64,000 bases of DNA from Parasponia andersonii (lineage: Eukaryota > Streptophyta > Magnoliopsida > Rosales > Cannabaceae): the NCBI GenBank assembly GCA_002914805.1, contig JXTB01000038.1, positions 1,226,242 to 1,290,241 of the forward strand, read 5' to 3'. The position numbers were made by a program, and so were the translations under genes. Of this stretch, positions 45,688-58,500 are shown piece by piece (within the stretch, counting starts at the first letter, position 1; every line of letters starts with the position of its first letter). The notes below the pieces were generated by a model. It did no database searches and was not told where the DNA came from. It saw only the letters and a list, made by a program, of their open reading frames with translations.

Positions 45688-48600
45688 ATCTCACCCTCTT
45701 TGATAATGACAAACTTTGATTTATGAGATAAAAGAAAATGTGCAATAAGGACATGAATATATGAAATTTAACAAATTTATCTTAATCCTTACTATATTTT
45801 AAGCTCCACCTCAAAATATGCTTGACAAAGTTAAAGAAATTTGCTTCTTCTTTTTAACTCAAACAAGCATTATAAGTATATTATGAGAAAATGTAAAAAA
45901 GTGTGCTAAATAAAGTTTTCTCCCTTAAAATATACACGCTCATAAATGAATATTTTTATCCTAATATTCATAAATCAACATGTATCTCCTCCTTTTGACA
46001 TCATTAACAAGATGAGAGCAATTTTCAAATTTGATATCTCATAAAAACCAATAAATCCATTTTAAAATAAGATTTTCCCCACATTAGTTCACAATATTAC
46101 TATCTCTATTAGAATTCATAACGAAAGTATACGAAAGAGCAATACACAAATAATGTTCTCCAAAACATACAATGACAAATTAGGCAATAAGAAAATATAG
46201 AGGAATCAATAATTGAACAATCTTCAAAATAAGAATAATAATATCAAACATAAGATTGAACAATAATATGATGCCAAAGTGAAAATAAGAGCATTTTTTT
46301 TTTAGTTTTTGCAAAACTTCTTATATTAATAATAAGTATGGCAAATATAACATATTCAAAATAGAGAAGTTGTTTCTAATTAAGATGATGAAAGCTCTTA
46401 TATAAAGTGAAAGTGATTCTATCGAACATTATAAAAGTTCTAGCATACTTTTCACTTGTTAAAAAAATATTTCTCGAAGTATAATCGTCACAAAGCGCAT
46501 GAGAAATCCAAATAATTAAAGCTCAATAGCGAAATAATTTCCTTTTCTTCTTTTTTTTTTTCAAACTATAAAGAGCATATCAAAAAGGGCGCATTCATAA
46601 AATATATGACTATTGAGTATAAGAAAATCATCAATATGCTCCTCCTCAATATATAAGTCATGATCAAAATATCAATAAACAAAGTAAGAAAAGATCAATC
46701 ATATATGAGAAATATCAGTCATTGATACCAATTATTTAAAAAAGATTATATTTGAAGAAAAAGAATAGCCAAGTTTCATACTAAATAAAACTATGCCAAA
46801 AGATACCAATTGAAATAGTTTAAATCAAAAACACATTATGTAGGATAAGATTGATACCAATTAACAAATGCAAAGTAAAAATATGAACAAGTATCTAATC
46901 TAAACATGACATGTTATCTAAGTTTAAACAATCATAAAGAACAAAGTATGTCTTGAAAACTAATGAGAATCTTATATATAATATTCATAAAAAAATTTGT
47001 TCTCATATAGGATAAAAAAATTCATGCGCAAATATTCAAAATGACAAAGTTACAAAATATAAACATTGAATTCAAGTAATACATCATTTTGAGTTTAAAT
47101 ATAACACCAATATAGATAAAATAATTTAATTAAGTATGCATAGTATTTATCATGTAAAAGTTATCAAGTATTTGCATAAATATAAAAGTTTAAGCAATAT
47201 ACATTGTGCAAGTATTTGAATCACATATGAGCAATTAATATGCTGATCAAGATTAATTTCATAAATAAAAATTTAAATAAGACTTGAAGAAATGAGTGAG
47301 AATGCTAGTAAAAACCATAAATAGGTGTAGAAGTCTGAAGAATCGGTTGACAAAAAATATGTTTTCGATCTGTCAATTTTGGCAGAGAGAATGAGAAAAC
47401 TAGAGCAGTATTTCGGTAGATCAGCCAAATTTTCGGTCAGCTGAAAACCCTATTTTTGCTGGTTTTTGAAAATATTTGTTTGAAAAATGAGAAAAGATTT
47501 AAACCGTCAATTAAAACATTGAAAAATCATCAATATTAAAGAACATAGAATGCAAAATAAATAATATTTAAACAAAATAACTCGAGAGAAATAATCAACC
47601 ATACCAATTTTTTTTTTGTTTCGATGTCTTCATAGACTTCAAACACTCGAGCTTAAACTATTTAAGAATATTTACTTTGAGAATATTGTATGAATATATT
47701 TTTATTTATAGATTTTTTAATGAAATTAGTTTTGGATTCTACTATGTTAAACTAGATTTATATACAAAGGCTTGATGTAATCTTATTTGCACTATGTGTT
47801 GACTATTTTGCTAATTATTAGTTTATGTTTCATTTCTAATTCATTTATGTTTCTATTTATTTAATACTTTTAATTTATTTAGCAAATAACTTAGTCGATC
47901 TAAGATTGTGATTTTGATATTCGGAAGAGATTGATTTCATAGTTCGGAATTGGAAATCATAGTAGTTAATGTGAGACTGGGAGGTGATCGATTCCTAAAT
48001 GTAGGATTTTAGTTATTGTGAGGCCGGATGGCAATCAACATTTTGATTTCCAAATTCTGGGTTAAACTTAATGAATGCATAAGTGAATGAGTTGGATATA
48101 GATATCAACTTGGTATTTATACATATTATCTTATTTGACATTAAGGAGAGATAATAAGATTAGATTAAATCATTTGATTAATGAATTTAGTAAATTTTAT
48201 CTAGCAATTACTTAATATGATAAATATAGGAATGATAAATTAAGTCTATAATACATTTGTTCATAGAAGTTTCTATGTTTTATTTATGCTTTTAAATTTT
48301 ATATTTATTATTTTATTTTAGATTTATTTAATTTTAGATTCATTTAGTTTAATTGTATAAATAAATTTAGATTACGATAATCACAGTACTTAGTTGCAAT
48401 TTAACATCTCGTGGGTTGAATAATCTTACTCACTTTTTATTATTTGTCTACAACCCTTATACACTTGTGGATTATATAATGCAATTGTATGTCGGTTCAC
48501 ACACAATATTACTTTATATTTATGTTCGGGGAAAACAAAATGTGTTTTTGTTAGTTTATATTTATATGTTAATTTTTTATTGGTTTAAATCTAGAATAAT

Positions 48601-48800
48601 TTTTGTTTAGTTAATTTAGGTCAGTAAAAACAAAAAATAAGTAAAAAAATATTAATTATTATGCTAAGGCACTCGCTCCCTTCACCGTAATGGCTTGGGT
48701 TCGGTTGCGACCGACCGTGGTGCTCATAAGGTGGAATAGTTTTCTTGGAGATATTAGATATGATTTTCAAGCAAGCGCATGCAACCCTTGAAAAAAAGTA
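45688..48800. other. AT-rich repeat-like DNA, no gene seen
   Basis: If the segment below is a 3' LTR, this would be the internal region of the same element, but no gag or pol similarity can be read. Around 47330-47460 the motifs 'tttcggtagat' and 'gctgaaaac' echo those at 44870-44990. Around 47900-48060 a short 'gtgaggc/actgg' block is repeated. Confidence 0.4.
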
Positions 48801-48807
48801 AATATAA

Positions 48808-48900
48808 TATGCGTTCATAGGCATAGCCTATGGTAATCGTAACTCTACATATCCAATGGAGAGGTTTAAGTTTCAAATCTTTCTGGAAAAAAAAAAATGA
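48808..48900 (+). mobile_element. tRNA-derived SINE-like fragment
   Basis: The order 'catagcctatggtaatcg' (A-box-like), then 'tccaatggagaggtttaag' and 'tttcaaatc' (B-box-like), then an A run at about 48887-48896 resembles the 5' region of plant SINEs. It is short and diverged, with no target-site duplication found. Confidence 0.35.
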
Positions 48901-49242
48901 AAAGCTTCTATATTTTTGTTTACGACTACCAACAAAAAATAAAATAAAATTTCACCCTTTCCTCCTTCAAGTTAAAGAAATCAAATGTTTTCATTTACTG
49001 TTTGATTAATACATTAGATATGATTTAATTTTTGGGATAAATTTCTTCATAAATTTCTTTCTTTAATATTTGGGTGCCTAAAGAGAGTGAAAATAAAATT
49101 ACTTGTCATTAGTTAATTAATTAATTACAACCATAAGTTTCACAAGTGTTGATATATATGTGAATATTCACACTCTTTATTCACATGTTTTATTCTTAGA
49201 AAGAGCCTATTGATATTAGTATTGGATCGAATTGTAAAATCC

Positions 49243-49421
49243 TAAATTTTGTAAGGGTAATTAAGTAATTTTACTTCAAGGGCATTTTGATAATTTTGTA
49301 TTTTTGGATTAATTAAATAAAAATCAGAAATAAATTTGGTGTTGAATCTAGACAAGATTATGTCTAGATACATTTGGGGTAAAAGTGAAAAAGAAATTTC
49401 AAATTGGGGGCAAAAGTGTAA
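49243..49421 (+). repeat. 5' LTR remnant (direct repeat copy 1)
   Basis: It is colinear without gaps with 50812-50990 (constant offset 1569 bp). It stops abruptly at 'caaaagtgtaa', where the pol remnant begins. Confidence 0.88.
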
Positions 49422-50810
49422 CGTATGCTTCTCGTCAGTTGAAACCACACGAGAAGAACTATCTTACAAATGACCTGGAGCTTGCAGCAATAATTTTCGT
49501 ACTCAAAATATGGAAGTGTTATCTGTATGGTGTGAAATTTGAGATATTCTCTGGCCATAAGAGCTTGAAATATCTCTTCACTCAACAGGATTTGAATCTG
49601 AGGCAGCGGAGATGGGTTGAGTATATGGAAGATTATGACTTCGAACTATAATATCATCCCGGCAAGGCCAATGTTGTAGCTGATGCCTTGAGTAGAAAAC
49701 CGCTTAGCTCCTTAGCAGCACTTATACTTCAAGATTGGAAGAACTCATTGGCAATGAGTGATTATAATTTGCAGTACTTCAAGTCTGGAAACATTGCTTA
49801 CCTCAATAATGTTGTTGCCACACCTGCACTTCTCCAAACTGTGCAACAAAGTCAATGACAAGACCAAGAGTTGAGAACGGTATGGAATCAACTCGAAATT
49901 AGTGAACAATTAGAAGGTTGGAGTATAAATAGAAAAGGATTTGTGCTTTTCAAAGGCAAGCTAGTAGTAGCTAATGATCCTCATCTTAGAGAGATCATTC
50001 TCACTGAAGCTCATAAATCTAAGTTTGCAGTACATCCTGTTAGCACTAAGATGTATCATGACCTGAAAAGACAGTATTGGTGGAAAGGTATGAAACGTGA
50101 CATAACTACTTTTGTGGCTAAGTGCATAATATGTCAGCAAGTTAAAGCTGAACACCAGAGACTAGCTGGACTACTACAGCCTTTACCCATACTAGAGTGG
50201 AAATGGGATAAAATCACCATGGACTTTGTAATGGGTTTGCCTATGACCCGAAGAAAGAACGACGCACTTTGGGTGATTGTTGATCGTATGACGAAAACTG
50301 GTCATTTCATACCGATCAGATCTGATTTTTCATTCAACAAGCTTAGTCGTCTCTATATTGACAATATTGTTCGATTGCATGGAGTGCCATCAAGCATAGT
50401 TTCGGACAGAGACCCAAGATTTACTTCTAAGTTCTGGAGAGCTTTGCAGAGAGCTTTGGAAACGGAACTAAATCTCAGTACTGCTCACAATCCTCAGACA
50501 GATGGCCAATCTGAAAAGACTATTCAGATTCTAGAAGACATGCTTCGTTCTTGTGTACTGAATTTTGGTGGAAACTGGGATGATCACCTGTCATTGGTGG
50601 AGTTTTCTTATAACAATAGCTACCAAACCAGTCTTGGCATGGCTCCATATGAAGTATTATAAGGAAGACCATATAGATCACCCTTGTATTGTGCTAGTGC
50701 TGAGGAAGTGTCATTCTTGGGCCAAAATTGATACAAGAGACTATTGAGAAAATTAACAAAATTCGACAAAGACTTAAAGTCACGCAGAGTCGACAGAAAA
50801 GCTATGCGGA
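49385..50810 (+). pseudogene. Gypsy pol remnant: RNase H and integrase
   Basis: The first part encodes RNase H/RT-connection sequence ('[20 protein letters not shown]', then 'YMEDYDFEL'), interrupted by a stop at about 49649. 'YHPGKANVVADALSRKP' follows beyond it. The integrase part (about 49871-50662) has the zinc-binding His/Cys set ending 'CIICQQVK', and the catalytic Asp-Asp-Glu residues lie in 'MDFVMGLP', 'SDRDPRFTSKFW' and 'TDGQSEKTIQILEDML'. In-frame stops also occur at about 49857 and 50660, and a probable one-base deletion near 50720. The sequence then breaks off into the LTR. It cannot encode a working polyprotein. Ty3/Gypsy assignment is firm; the clade is not. Confidence 0.92.
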
Positions 50811-53257
50811 CCCAAATTTGTAAGGGTAATTAAGTAATTTTACTTCAAGTATATTTTGGTAATTTTGTATTTTTGGATTAATTAAATAAAAATCAGAAAT
50901 AAATTTGGTGTTGAATCTAGACAAGATTATGTCTAGATACATTTGGGGTAAAAGTGAAAAAAAATTTTCAAATTGGGGACAAAAGTGTAATTAAGGAGGG
51001 ACTAAAATGAGAGAATATTTTAAAATTGTGGCTAAAGTGGAATTTCATAAACTTATTTTTTGGTCGAATCAGATTGTGCCACGTGTCCCACTGCTACAGT
51101 TTTTGAAAAATTGCATAAAAACCCCTCATTTCTCTCTTCTTCTCCACGGAAACCTCCAAACACCCACCCACGGAAACTGTTCACTCGAGCCTCCACTGTT
51201 CGCCGCGGTGCCAGACGCGTCCATCCACCGTGACCAGAAGATGCCGATGAACCAACGCTAGGTGCTGCTGCCGTGAACCGCTGCCTATCACCGGAGAAAT
51301 CGCGGTCGGAAATTCACGTCACCGGATCGGTTTTTCGCCCGCCGTGCTGCCGTCTGACGTCCAATCACTGCACCACTGCCACCGTTAGATTCGTCTCGAC
51401 TCCAGTTTTGATTTCCGACCACTATCTACCTCCAGCTCAGCTCCGGTAAAAAGTTGGCTACTATAGTAATATCTTAATATTTAAATTTTATAGTATTTTC
51501 GTAATTATTTCGGAATTGAGTTATTTTCTCGAGAAAATTATACCACGTGATAAAGGAGTTTGAAACATGAAATTTTATGATTTTTAAGGGTTAAAACGAT
51601 AACCGGAAGGTAGTTAATTATCGGGATGAAAATGTGGTATTTTTATAATTTTTGGATTTTGAGCCCATTTAGTGTTCGGGACCTCGAAATTGAGTTCTGA
51701 CTTCGAATTTGGATTCAGTGAGGTCGGAACATGAAGTTTGATGTAAAATATTACTATTTTCCGAAGTGGCATGAAAATCGAGAAAATAGCTCATGAATTG
51801 TACCGTTTTGCATGCCACGGGCCGGTTCCGTACCGGGACCCGTTTTCGACGAACTTTATATCTAAACCAACATTTTGGGTGTTCTGAATTCAGTGATGAC
51901 CTCTGTTTCTCAATCCGAGACTCCGTTTGAAAAGTCAACTTTTCAAGTAAACGTGACGAGACTCGATAACAACTATCCGATCAACCCGGTGATCAATTGA
52001 GAATATTTCTAGAGTCATTAGCTCAACATAATTACTATTTTGAGGTAGGAGATTCAATTTCCTTGTTTTCTATTAGTTTCAATAAAATTGGAATTTATTC
52101 TGAAAAATGAAATTTTGTGATTTTATTAAATTGAATTATTTGAATAGTTATTTTAATGAACTATGAATTTGTGAAACATTGTAGACTACTCTAGATATTT
52201 TTAAATATGATTTTGTACAAGTTTTTATACTTGGAATATGGTAAAACCATAGAAACTATACCTTTGGATTTTAAAGTACAAAATGAATTTTAATTAGAAA
52301 TCAAAGCATGTCTAGGATGTCAAACCACTGCATGGTTGTTTGAGAATTTATATATATTGCACATTTCATACAATCATGCATGAGAATCGTCTTAGGCATC
52401 ACAGTATTGTAGTAGGCGGACTAGTACACCCGCCTTCGATGAGAGCTCGTAAACATGCGCGGGGTTTGGTTTCTGACTATCTCCATTCGGTAGGCGTAGG
52501 CATTCGGTGCCCCTCCGGTTCAGTAGGATTCGACACATGGGTATCCCTCCGGTTTTTTAGAGATAGATATCAGGCAGAGAGTACTCAATACATGTAGTAT
52601 AAGTTGCTCTAGTTGTGATGAGAGGATGAGAACTCATGTGATATATTGATTTTTGTGATGTGCATTATGCTTATTTTAATTGAGACTTTTATATGTTTTG
52701 ACCTGGATATCTAGTTTTGATTTTAGCATGGTTTTTTATAAATAGTTTAAATCCCTAATATTTATAGAAATGCTTCCGGTATTACTAACTATGCAGATGT
52801 TTGATAATTATAAAAGATTTTCTCAAAAAGGGAAATTGAGTAACATATTGGGCAATTTATGCTCACCCTCCCTACTTTCTCTACAGGTGGTGTCCAATGT
52901 GACATTGACGGTCAACAAGCAGAATAAAAAGTTATCTTTTATTCGTAATTTGAAACTTGATAATGCTAGGAGTGTAAATACAAAACTCGAGTTTAAGTCT
53001 TGTAAAATATTTGGATATTACTAGCATTCTTGTTAAGTATGTTAATTTAAAAATATCTGTAATTATATATACCATTCTAGTGTGATATAGAGGTATGGAT
53101 GATAATGCTCAGTTAACTATCTGAGAATTTGGTTTTCTTAAAATTTTTTAGTCTGTGTTTATTGGTGATTATGAACTGTGGAATAGATTCATTGGTAAAA
53201 AAAAAAAAATTTATGAAATTCTCCTTCTACCACTACCCCGGGATTTGGGTCGTGACA
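50811..53257 (+). mobile_element. Gypsy 3' LTR
   Basis: An about 2.45-kb LTR that has lost roughly its first 10 bp. It has a GC-rich centre (about 51120-51440), the 'gggccggttccgtaccggg' block (51817), 'ctcaccctccctact' plus 'aggtggtgtccaatgtgaca' (52861-52905), and the end GTCGTGACA. All of these have counterparts in reverse order in the solo LTR at 7923-10134. Open frames inside are not genes. Confidence 0.82.
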
Positions 53258-54567
53258 GAATAATGTGTGTGTAGTAATCATGATATTTGAATAGGTATTC
53301 CTCTCGGTACTTTTTTTGTTTTCTTTTTTCCTTTGAATTTTCTTCTGGGGTACTTCGTGTGCATGCATGTGTGAACATTCTCTTTGTCATTTGAAGAAAG
53401 CAAACAAACTCTATGTAATTTGCGAATTAAGTGTGATCATCATCAATGTCATAATATACATGAACAAGGGCTATTAATTTACTAAAGAGAAAAAAAAAAA
53501 AAAGAGAGCATATATAGCTATTTTTCTTTTTGGCATGTATACATATGTAGTAGAACTTAAGGAATACCAACTTGCATGATCGTAAGCGATGACGTGCGGT
53601 CTTGTAATCTTAATTAGTGACTAAGGAAACACTAATACGATAGTAAGTATAACGAAGCACATATGGAATCTATAATTATTACTAAACTGATATATATTTA
53701 CACTGATTATCTATTCACCGATATTTAACGAAGCATATGTCTATCCGATATTATCCAAAGAGAACTCATTTTAATTACGTCGTTATATCCACAACTTGTT
53801 TTTTTAACCAATTGTTAGCACATAACCAAAAAATAATAGAGCCACTAAAATATTTAAAAGGAGATTATATATATATATATATAAGTTGCCTATTTAATAG
53901 GTTTTTTTTTTTTTTACCTATGGATATGTATTTTTTTTTTAGCCGTTGGATCACCATTTAATGGTGATCTGATGTCTATAATAAAGTATATGAAAAGACG
54001 TGCATCATTAATGCTCTTTCTCTTTCTTATTTTTTGGTTAAATTGACATCTATGCATAGGTGAAAAAAAATACCTATATATATATATATATTAGCATATA
54101 CTATTGTGGCCAATCATAAACACACTTAGACAGTAGTTACATGACACATTTTAAACTCATGTTGAGATTTAAGATTTGAATCCATCACCCTCGATATTTT
54201 TATTTTATGTTATTTTATTTTTCAATTCCTTCCAAAATATCTGATATTTCTCACTGCCTAAAATGAAAACAATGCCAGCCAATACTGTGAAATATTCCAC
54301 TACAAAATAAGTAAAATACTAAAAACCCTTCCATCTTTTGCAATAAAAACAATAAAATTGTATGGAAAATGAGGAAATAAAATCCAATATTAGAAAGAAG
54401 AAACAATGAACCTAATTGCGTGGGGCATAAATCTTCAATACCCCTATACATAAAGACCCCTCCTCCCCTCTCATTTTTCATCCTCTATTCATCTCTTACC
54501 TTTCCCATCCCAGAAAAATAAAATCGAGAAAATCAAAACTTTCTTGGCAACCAAACAGGAAGTAAAT
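53258..54567. other. upstream region of the MADS-box gene
   Basis: No gene. It includes a 21-bp near-perfect palindrome at 53949-53969 (arms GATCACCATT), several TA and T runs, and a TATA-like 'ctatacataaag' at about 54443 some 125 bp before the MADS ATG. Confidence 0.5.
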
Positions 54568-55182
54568 ATGGGGAGGCGGAAAATAGAGATTAAAATGGTG
54601 AAGGACAGCAACTGCCGTCAAGTCACCTTCTCAAAGCGTCGAACCGGCCTTTTCAAGAAAGCCAACGAGCTCGCCACTCTCTGCGGGACCGAGGTTGGTG
54701 TTGTTGTCTTCTCCCCCGGAGGGAAACCCTACTCGTTCGGCCAACCGAACGTCGAATCCATCGCGGACCGCTTTCTAAATCAAGATCAGCGGAAAACAAC
54801 AACAACGACAAACGCATCATCTTCATCGAAAAGGAGGAGCAAGAGCGAAGCCGCTGCACTGGAGAAGCTGAACCAGCAACTCAATGACTGCATGAATCAG
54901 TTGAACGATGAGAAGCTGCGAGGAGAGGCCCTTGACAAGGGAGTAGCGGACGCAAAAGGCTTGTTTCTTGGCGGCAACAACGAAAGCAAGTCCATACAAG
55001 AACTCGGCAAAACGGAGCTTGAGAAATTGAAAGAGGCGCTGGAAGAGCTTAGGGAGAGGGTGAAAGAGCGAGCCGGGGAGATGGAGGCCTCGTCCACATT
55101 GCTGATGTTGTCCAATGCTATTGAGCCACCTCCTAAGTTAGAGGATGATTATGTTAAGACTAAGGTTGCTAAAAATGTTTGA
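54568..55182 (+). CDS. type I MADS-box transcription factor (M-alpha, AGL62-like)
   Basis: A 204-residue intronless gene. Residues 1-60 are a MADS domain ('[20 protein letters not shown]', then '[20 protein letters not shown]') that binds CArG-type DNA. It is followed by '[19 protein letters not shown]', the SFG.P.V signature of the M-alpha group that includes AGL61, AGL62 and AGL23. A Thr/Ser-rich linker with a basic patch ([10 protein letters not shown]) and a Glu/Leu-rich coiled-coil-like region (about 110-180) come next; there is no type II K-box or intron. Family members act in female gametophyte and endosperm development, usually as heterodimers with M-gamma proteins. The start is the ATG directly before GRRK; upstream in-frame codons lack ATG. 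The gene sits alone between Gypsy and Copia insertions. Confidence 0.93.
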   Translation: MGRRKIEIKMVKDSNCRQVTFSKRRTGLFKKANELATLCGTEVGVVVFSPGGKPYSFGQPNVESIADRFLNQDQRKTTTTTNASSSSKRRSKSEAAALEKLNQQLNDCMNQLNDEKLRGEALDKGVADAKGLFLGGNNESKSIQELGKTELEKLKEALEELRERVKERAGEMEASSTLLMLSNAIEPPPKLEDDYVKTKVAKNV

Positions 55183-56325
55183 ATCATTGTTGTCTACCGA
55201 TTGATATATATTACTGAATCTGAGATTTTGTGGTCTTCATGTGGGATTTGAGTTTGCAAATTAATGAATTGATTTGTCTTGGAATAGAAATTTTCTCATA
55301 TTTGGTTTTAAAATGAATGTGGTATGTTTCGGTGTATATATATACACGGTGATTTAAGAACATTTATGGTATATGAGTAAGTTAGTTTGGTATATGGTTT
55401 AATAATGGAAGAACATGTGAGGTATGGTAATAACAATTTTTTTTTCCCTTTCTTTATGGGTAGAAAAAAAGAAAGCTATATGTTAATTTTACTAAGTAAT
55501 TGTGGTTGAAAAATATGTAGCCAAGTGATAATCATACTTCCTTCTAAAGTTGAGAAAAGAGTGTTGGGATGGCTTATTTGCACGGCACGTGAAAATATGA
55601 GTCATTCTTAACATGATCCAGTTACACAGGTTGTGTTGGACTTATAAATTAGATATGATAAATTGAGCACAACACATTATAGCCTATTGGTTGACATGTT
55701 AGCAAGCATAGACATGACTTTTTGTATATTAGTTTTTTAATCAATTTTCCTATTTTAAAGTCTTTTTAATTAGCTTCTTTTTTTTTTTTTTTTTGCTTTT
55801 TTTTCTTTCTCTTCTCCTCAAGCAAGATCAACTCTAAATACAAAAAGTGAGTGCACTATAATTTTATGATTTTTTTGTTTGTTTGCATTTGAATAATTAA
55901 TTTGGGATAAAAGTTTATAAAATTAAAAATAAAAATTTATTAGTTAATTAGCCAATTTTGGCTCAAATGTACTAATATATCTAGGTATGTAGACTTGATA
56001 TGGCATAAAATGAATATAAGACATGACACAACATGTTACAGCACGGGTCATGGACCATCCCTAGCCAATAGTTTTAGGATTCTAGGCTAGCACAACACAA
56101 CCTAACCAATAAGTTGGTCATACCAAGTAAGGGATGGAAAATATATTTATATAAAGAGTCATGCTAGCATAACAACACGACTTATTTGATAGTTGTGCTA
56201 CCTTCTAATATAAATGATCTTGAGTTCAATTGCTCAAAACTCCACTTCCAATTTTTTTTTTTAAAAAAAAGGAAAAAAACAAAAGAAAATCTACAAAGCA
56301 ATTACTAGAAGTAGGCACCTCAGAT

Positions 56326-56374
<49 letters not shown>

Positions 56375-56872
56375 CAATTTGTGCCTGCAATGTTATTTGG
56401 GAGAACTTAACACGTCAATAAAATGTTATTATTATCTATCGATACACTCTTCATACAATATTATTTTCACATATATTCAATCATGTTTTTACTTTTCAAA
56501 ATTTTCCCTTTCCTTGCGTTTTTAGTTATTTATTTTGTATTCTCATATACGTATATATGAAAATACTCGGTTTTATTTGGTTATTATTTTTTTGTGGAGG
56601 ATAAACTATTTATAAGAAGAATAATTAGTAATCTTACCCCTGACATTTCTAATCAGAATAAAAATACCCTTCATTTTTAACTTTATATTCAAGTACCCTA
56701 AATAGTAAAGTTCTTCTTATAAGAATTGACTCGTTTACGCTCTAGTAATTATTATTTTCGGTATATATATTTACATAGGACATATCATGAATAATTTTGA
56801 AAATTTATAAAGTTGAAGATTAGTTTTGAACTTTTAGCAATAAAAAGTAAAGATTAATATAAAACTACATAG
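55183..56872. other. intergenic region between MADS gene and Copia element
   Basis: 3' UTR then AT-rich DNA. A (TA)20 microsatellite lies at 56331-56371. No gene seen. The block at 56160-56270 (a weak B-box-like stretch followed by T and A runs) could be an eroded SINE, but evidence is thin. Confidence 0.5.
56331..56371. repeat. (TA)20 microsatellite
   Basis: A perfect TA run of 41 bp downstream of the MADS gene. Confidence 0.95.
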
Positions 56873-57256
56873 TGTTGTAAAATATAGAATATATTATAAC
56901 TTAAGAATATCAACACAAAGAGATGGATGAGAAAATGAATTCCTTTTTAGTGAAAAGAAAAAGATTTTAATGAGATACATAAACTCTTATAAATGTCTCT
57001 ATTATAGACATTAGTGAATGAACTATAACCATTTATTTCTATAGGTAAACCATAACCACTTATTTATTTAGGTAAGGTATATCCACATATTTATTAGAGT
57101 AAATTATGATAACATATTTTATTTGGCTAAAATCACGCTAAATTATATCTACAAATTTATTTAGTTCAATATCTTCCATTCAATGTATTATTAGGCTTGG
57201 GTTTGGGCTTGTAAAACGTTCCACAATAATAGACATCCAAATAGAAAAAGTCCACA
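56873..57256 (-). repeat. Copia 3' LTR
   Basis: It runs between TGTTGTAA.. at 56873 and ..GTCCACA at 57256 (plus-strand view) and aligns throughout with 62770-63155 despite many substitutions. On the element's strand it starts TGTGGACTT and ends TTACAACA. Confidence 0.88.
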
Positions 57257-57521
57257 ATATTCTTCTTTGGATATCTATTATACAAGAATGTACCTCGTTA
57301 AAATCTTAATAAGAAAAATTGTTGGAGAAAAAATCTAAGTGAAGGAAAAAAATACACCATTCTTATTCTTGTTATGCTTTGAACAGTGCTTCATTAAAAA
57401 CCTTGCCAGAAAAATCTAGTGGGACAAAACTTTGGCTAAGGAAAAAAGAGTACACACGTAACAATCTCCCCCTCATAACTAATTCACTTGAAATTCACTG
57501 AAGATCTTTTAGTTAGCACGT

Positions 57522-58500
57522 TCAAATTTTATACACCAAATTCTTGAATACTATGGTAGGGAGTGATTTAGTGACTAGATTTGCCAAGTCATCATTAGAG
57601 TGAATTTGTTGAATATTTGTATCATTTTTTTGCTGAAGTTTATGTGTGAAGAATAATTTAAGTGATATATACTTAGTTCTATTATCTTTGATATTGCCTC
57701 CTTTAAATTGAGTAATGCATATAGCATTATCCTCATGAATCATAGATAGAATCAGTCTGATGGAAGTTAATTTTCATTTTTCTTGAATATGTTGAATCAT
57801 AGATCTCAACCACGCACATTTTTAGCTTGCTTCATGAAGTGCAATTATTTCAGAATGATTTGAGGAGGTAGTGGTGATCGTTTGTTTTGTAGAATGCTAT
57901 GATGTTGCTGTTTCACCACTAGTAAATATATAACATGTTTAAGATCAAGATTTATATGGGTCAGACAAGTATCCTCTATCTACAAAACTAATTAATTGTG
58001 ATATGGATTTATTAGAATAAAATCAACTAATATCAGTCATTCCATAGAGATAAGGAAATATTTGTTTAATTTCTTTCCAATGTCTTTGAGTTGGAACATA
58101 ACTATATCTTGTTAGTCAATTAACAGAAAAAGATATATCAAGTCGAGTATAATGAGCAAGATACATAAGAGCTCTAATTGCACTCAAACTGGTACTTCAT
58201 AACCAATAATTTCTTCGTTATCTTCTCAAGAATGAAAAAGATTCTTATTTATATCAAGCATTCTGACAACCGCTAAAGTACTCAATAGGTGAGCATTGTC
58301 TATATAAAATCTTTCGAGTACTTTTTCTGTATAAGTCAAATGATGTACAAGTATATCATTTGGTAAATGCTTGATTTTGAGGCCACGACAAAATTTTATT
58401 TTTCTGAGATCCTTCATTTCATATTCTTTCTTTAAATACTCTATTACCTCATTAATCTCTTCAGGAGTCCTGATGATATTCAAATCATCAACATATACTA
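57522..58500 (-). pseudogene. Copia reverse transcriptase and RNase H remnants
   Basis: On the minus strand the RT catalytic YVDD is encoded at 58484-58495. It is followed by 'TPEEINEVIEYLKKEYEMKD' and 'TYTEKVLERFYIDNAHLLST' down to about 58226. The RNase H portion includes 'MIHEDNAICITQFKGGNIKD' and 'ANLVTKSLP' (57743-57522). Frames between these parts are broken by stops. Non-functional. Confidence 0.85.

Larger units (their letters stand above)
49233..53257 (+). mobile_element. internally deleted Gypsy LTR retrotransposon
   Basis: The outer ends are TGTAAAATCC (49233) and GTCGTGACA (53257), flanked by the 4-bp direct repeat GAAT (49229-49232 and 53258-53261), so one insertion is delimited. 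Inside are: the first ~190 bp of the 5' LTR (49233-49421), a 1.39-kb pol remnant covering RNase H and integrase (about 49422-50810), and an almost complete 3' LTR of about 2.45 kb (50811-53257) lacking its first bases. Gag, protease, most of RT, primer-binding site and polypurine tract are gone. The shared 170-bp LTR part differs at about six positions with no gap. Confidence 0.85.

Noticed and set aside
48660..48900. Intact tRNA gene
   Set aside because: A/B-box-like parts are too diverged and no acceptor stem can be formed; at most a SINE remnant.
54544..54567. Eight-codon N-terminal extension of the MADS gene
   Set aside because: It begins with TTG, not ATG; the family start is the ATG before GRRK.
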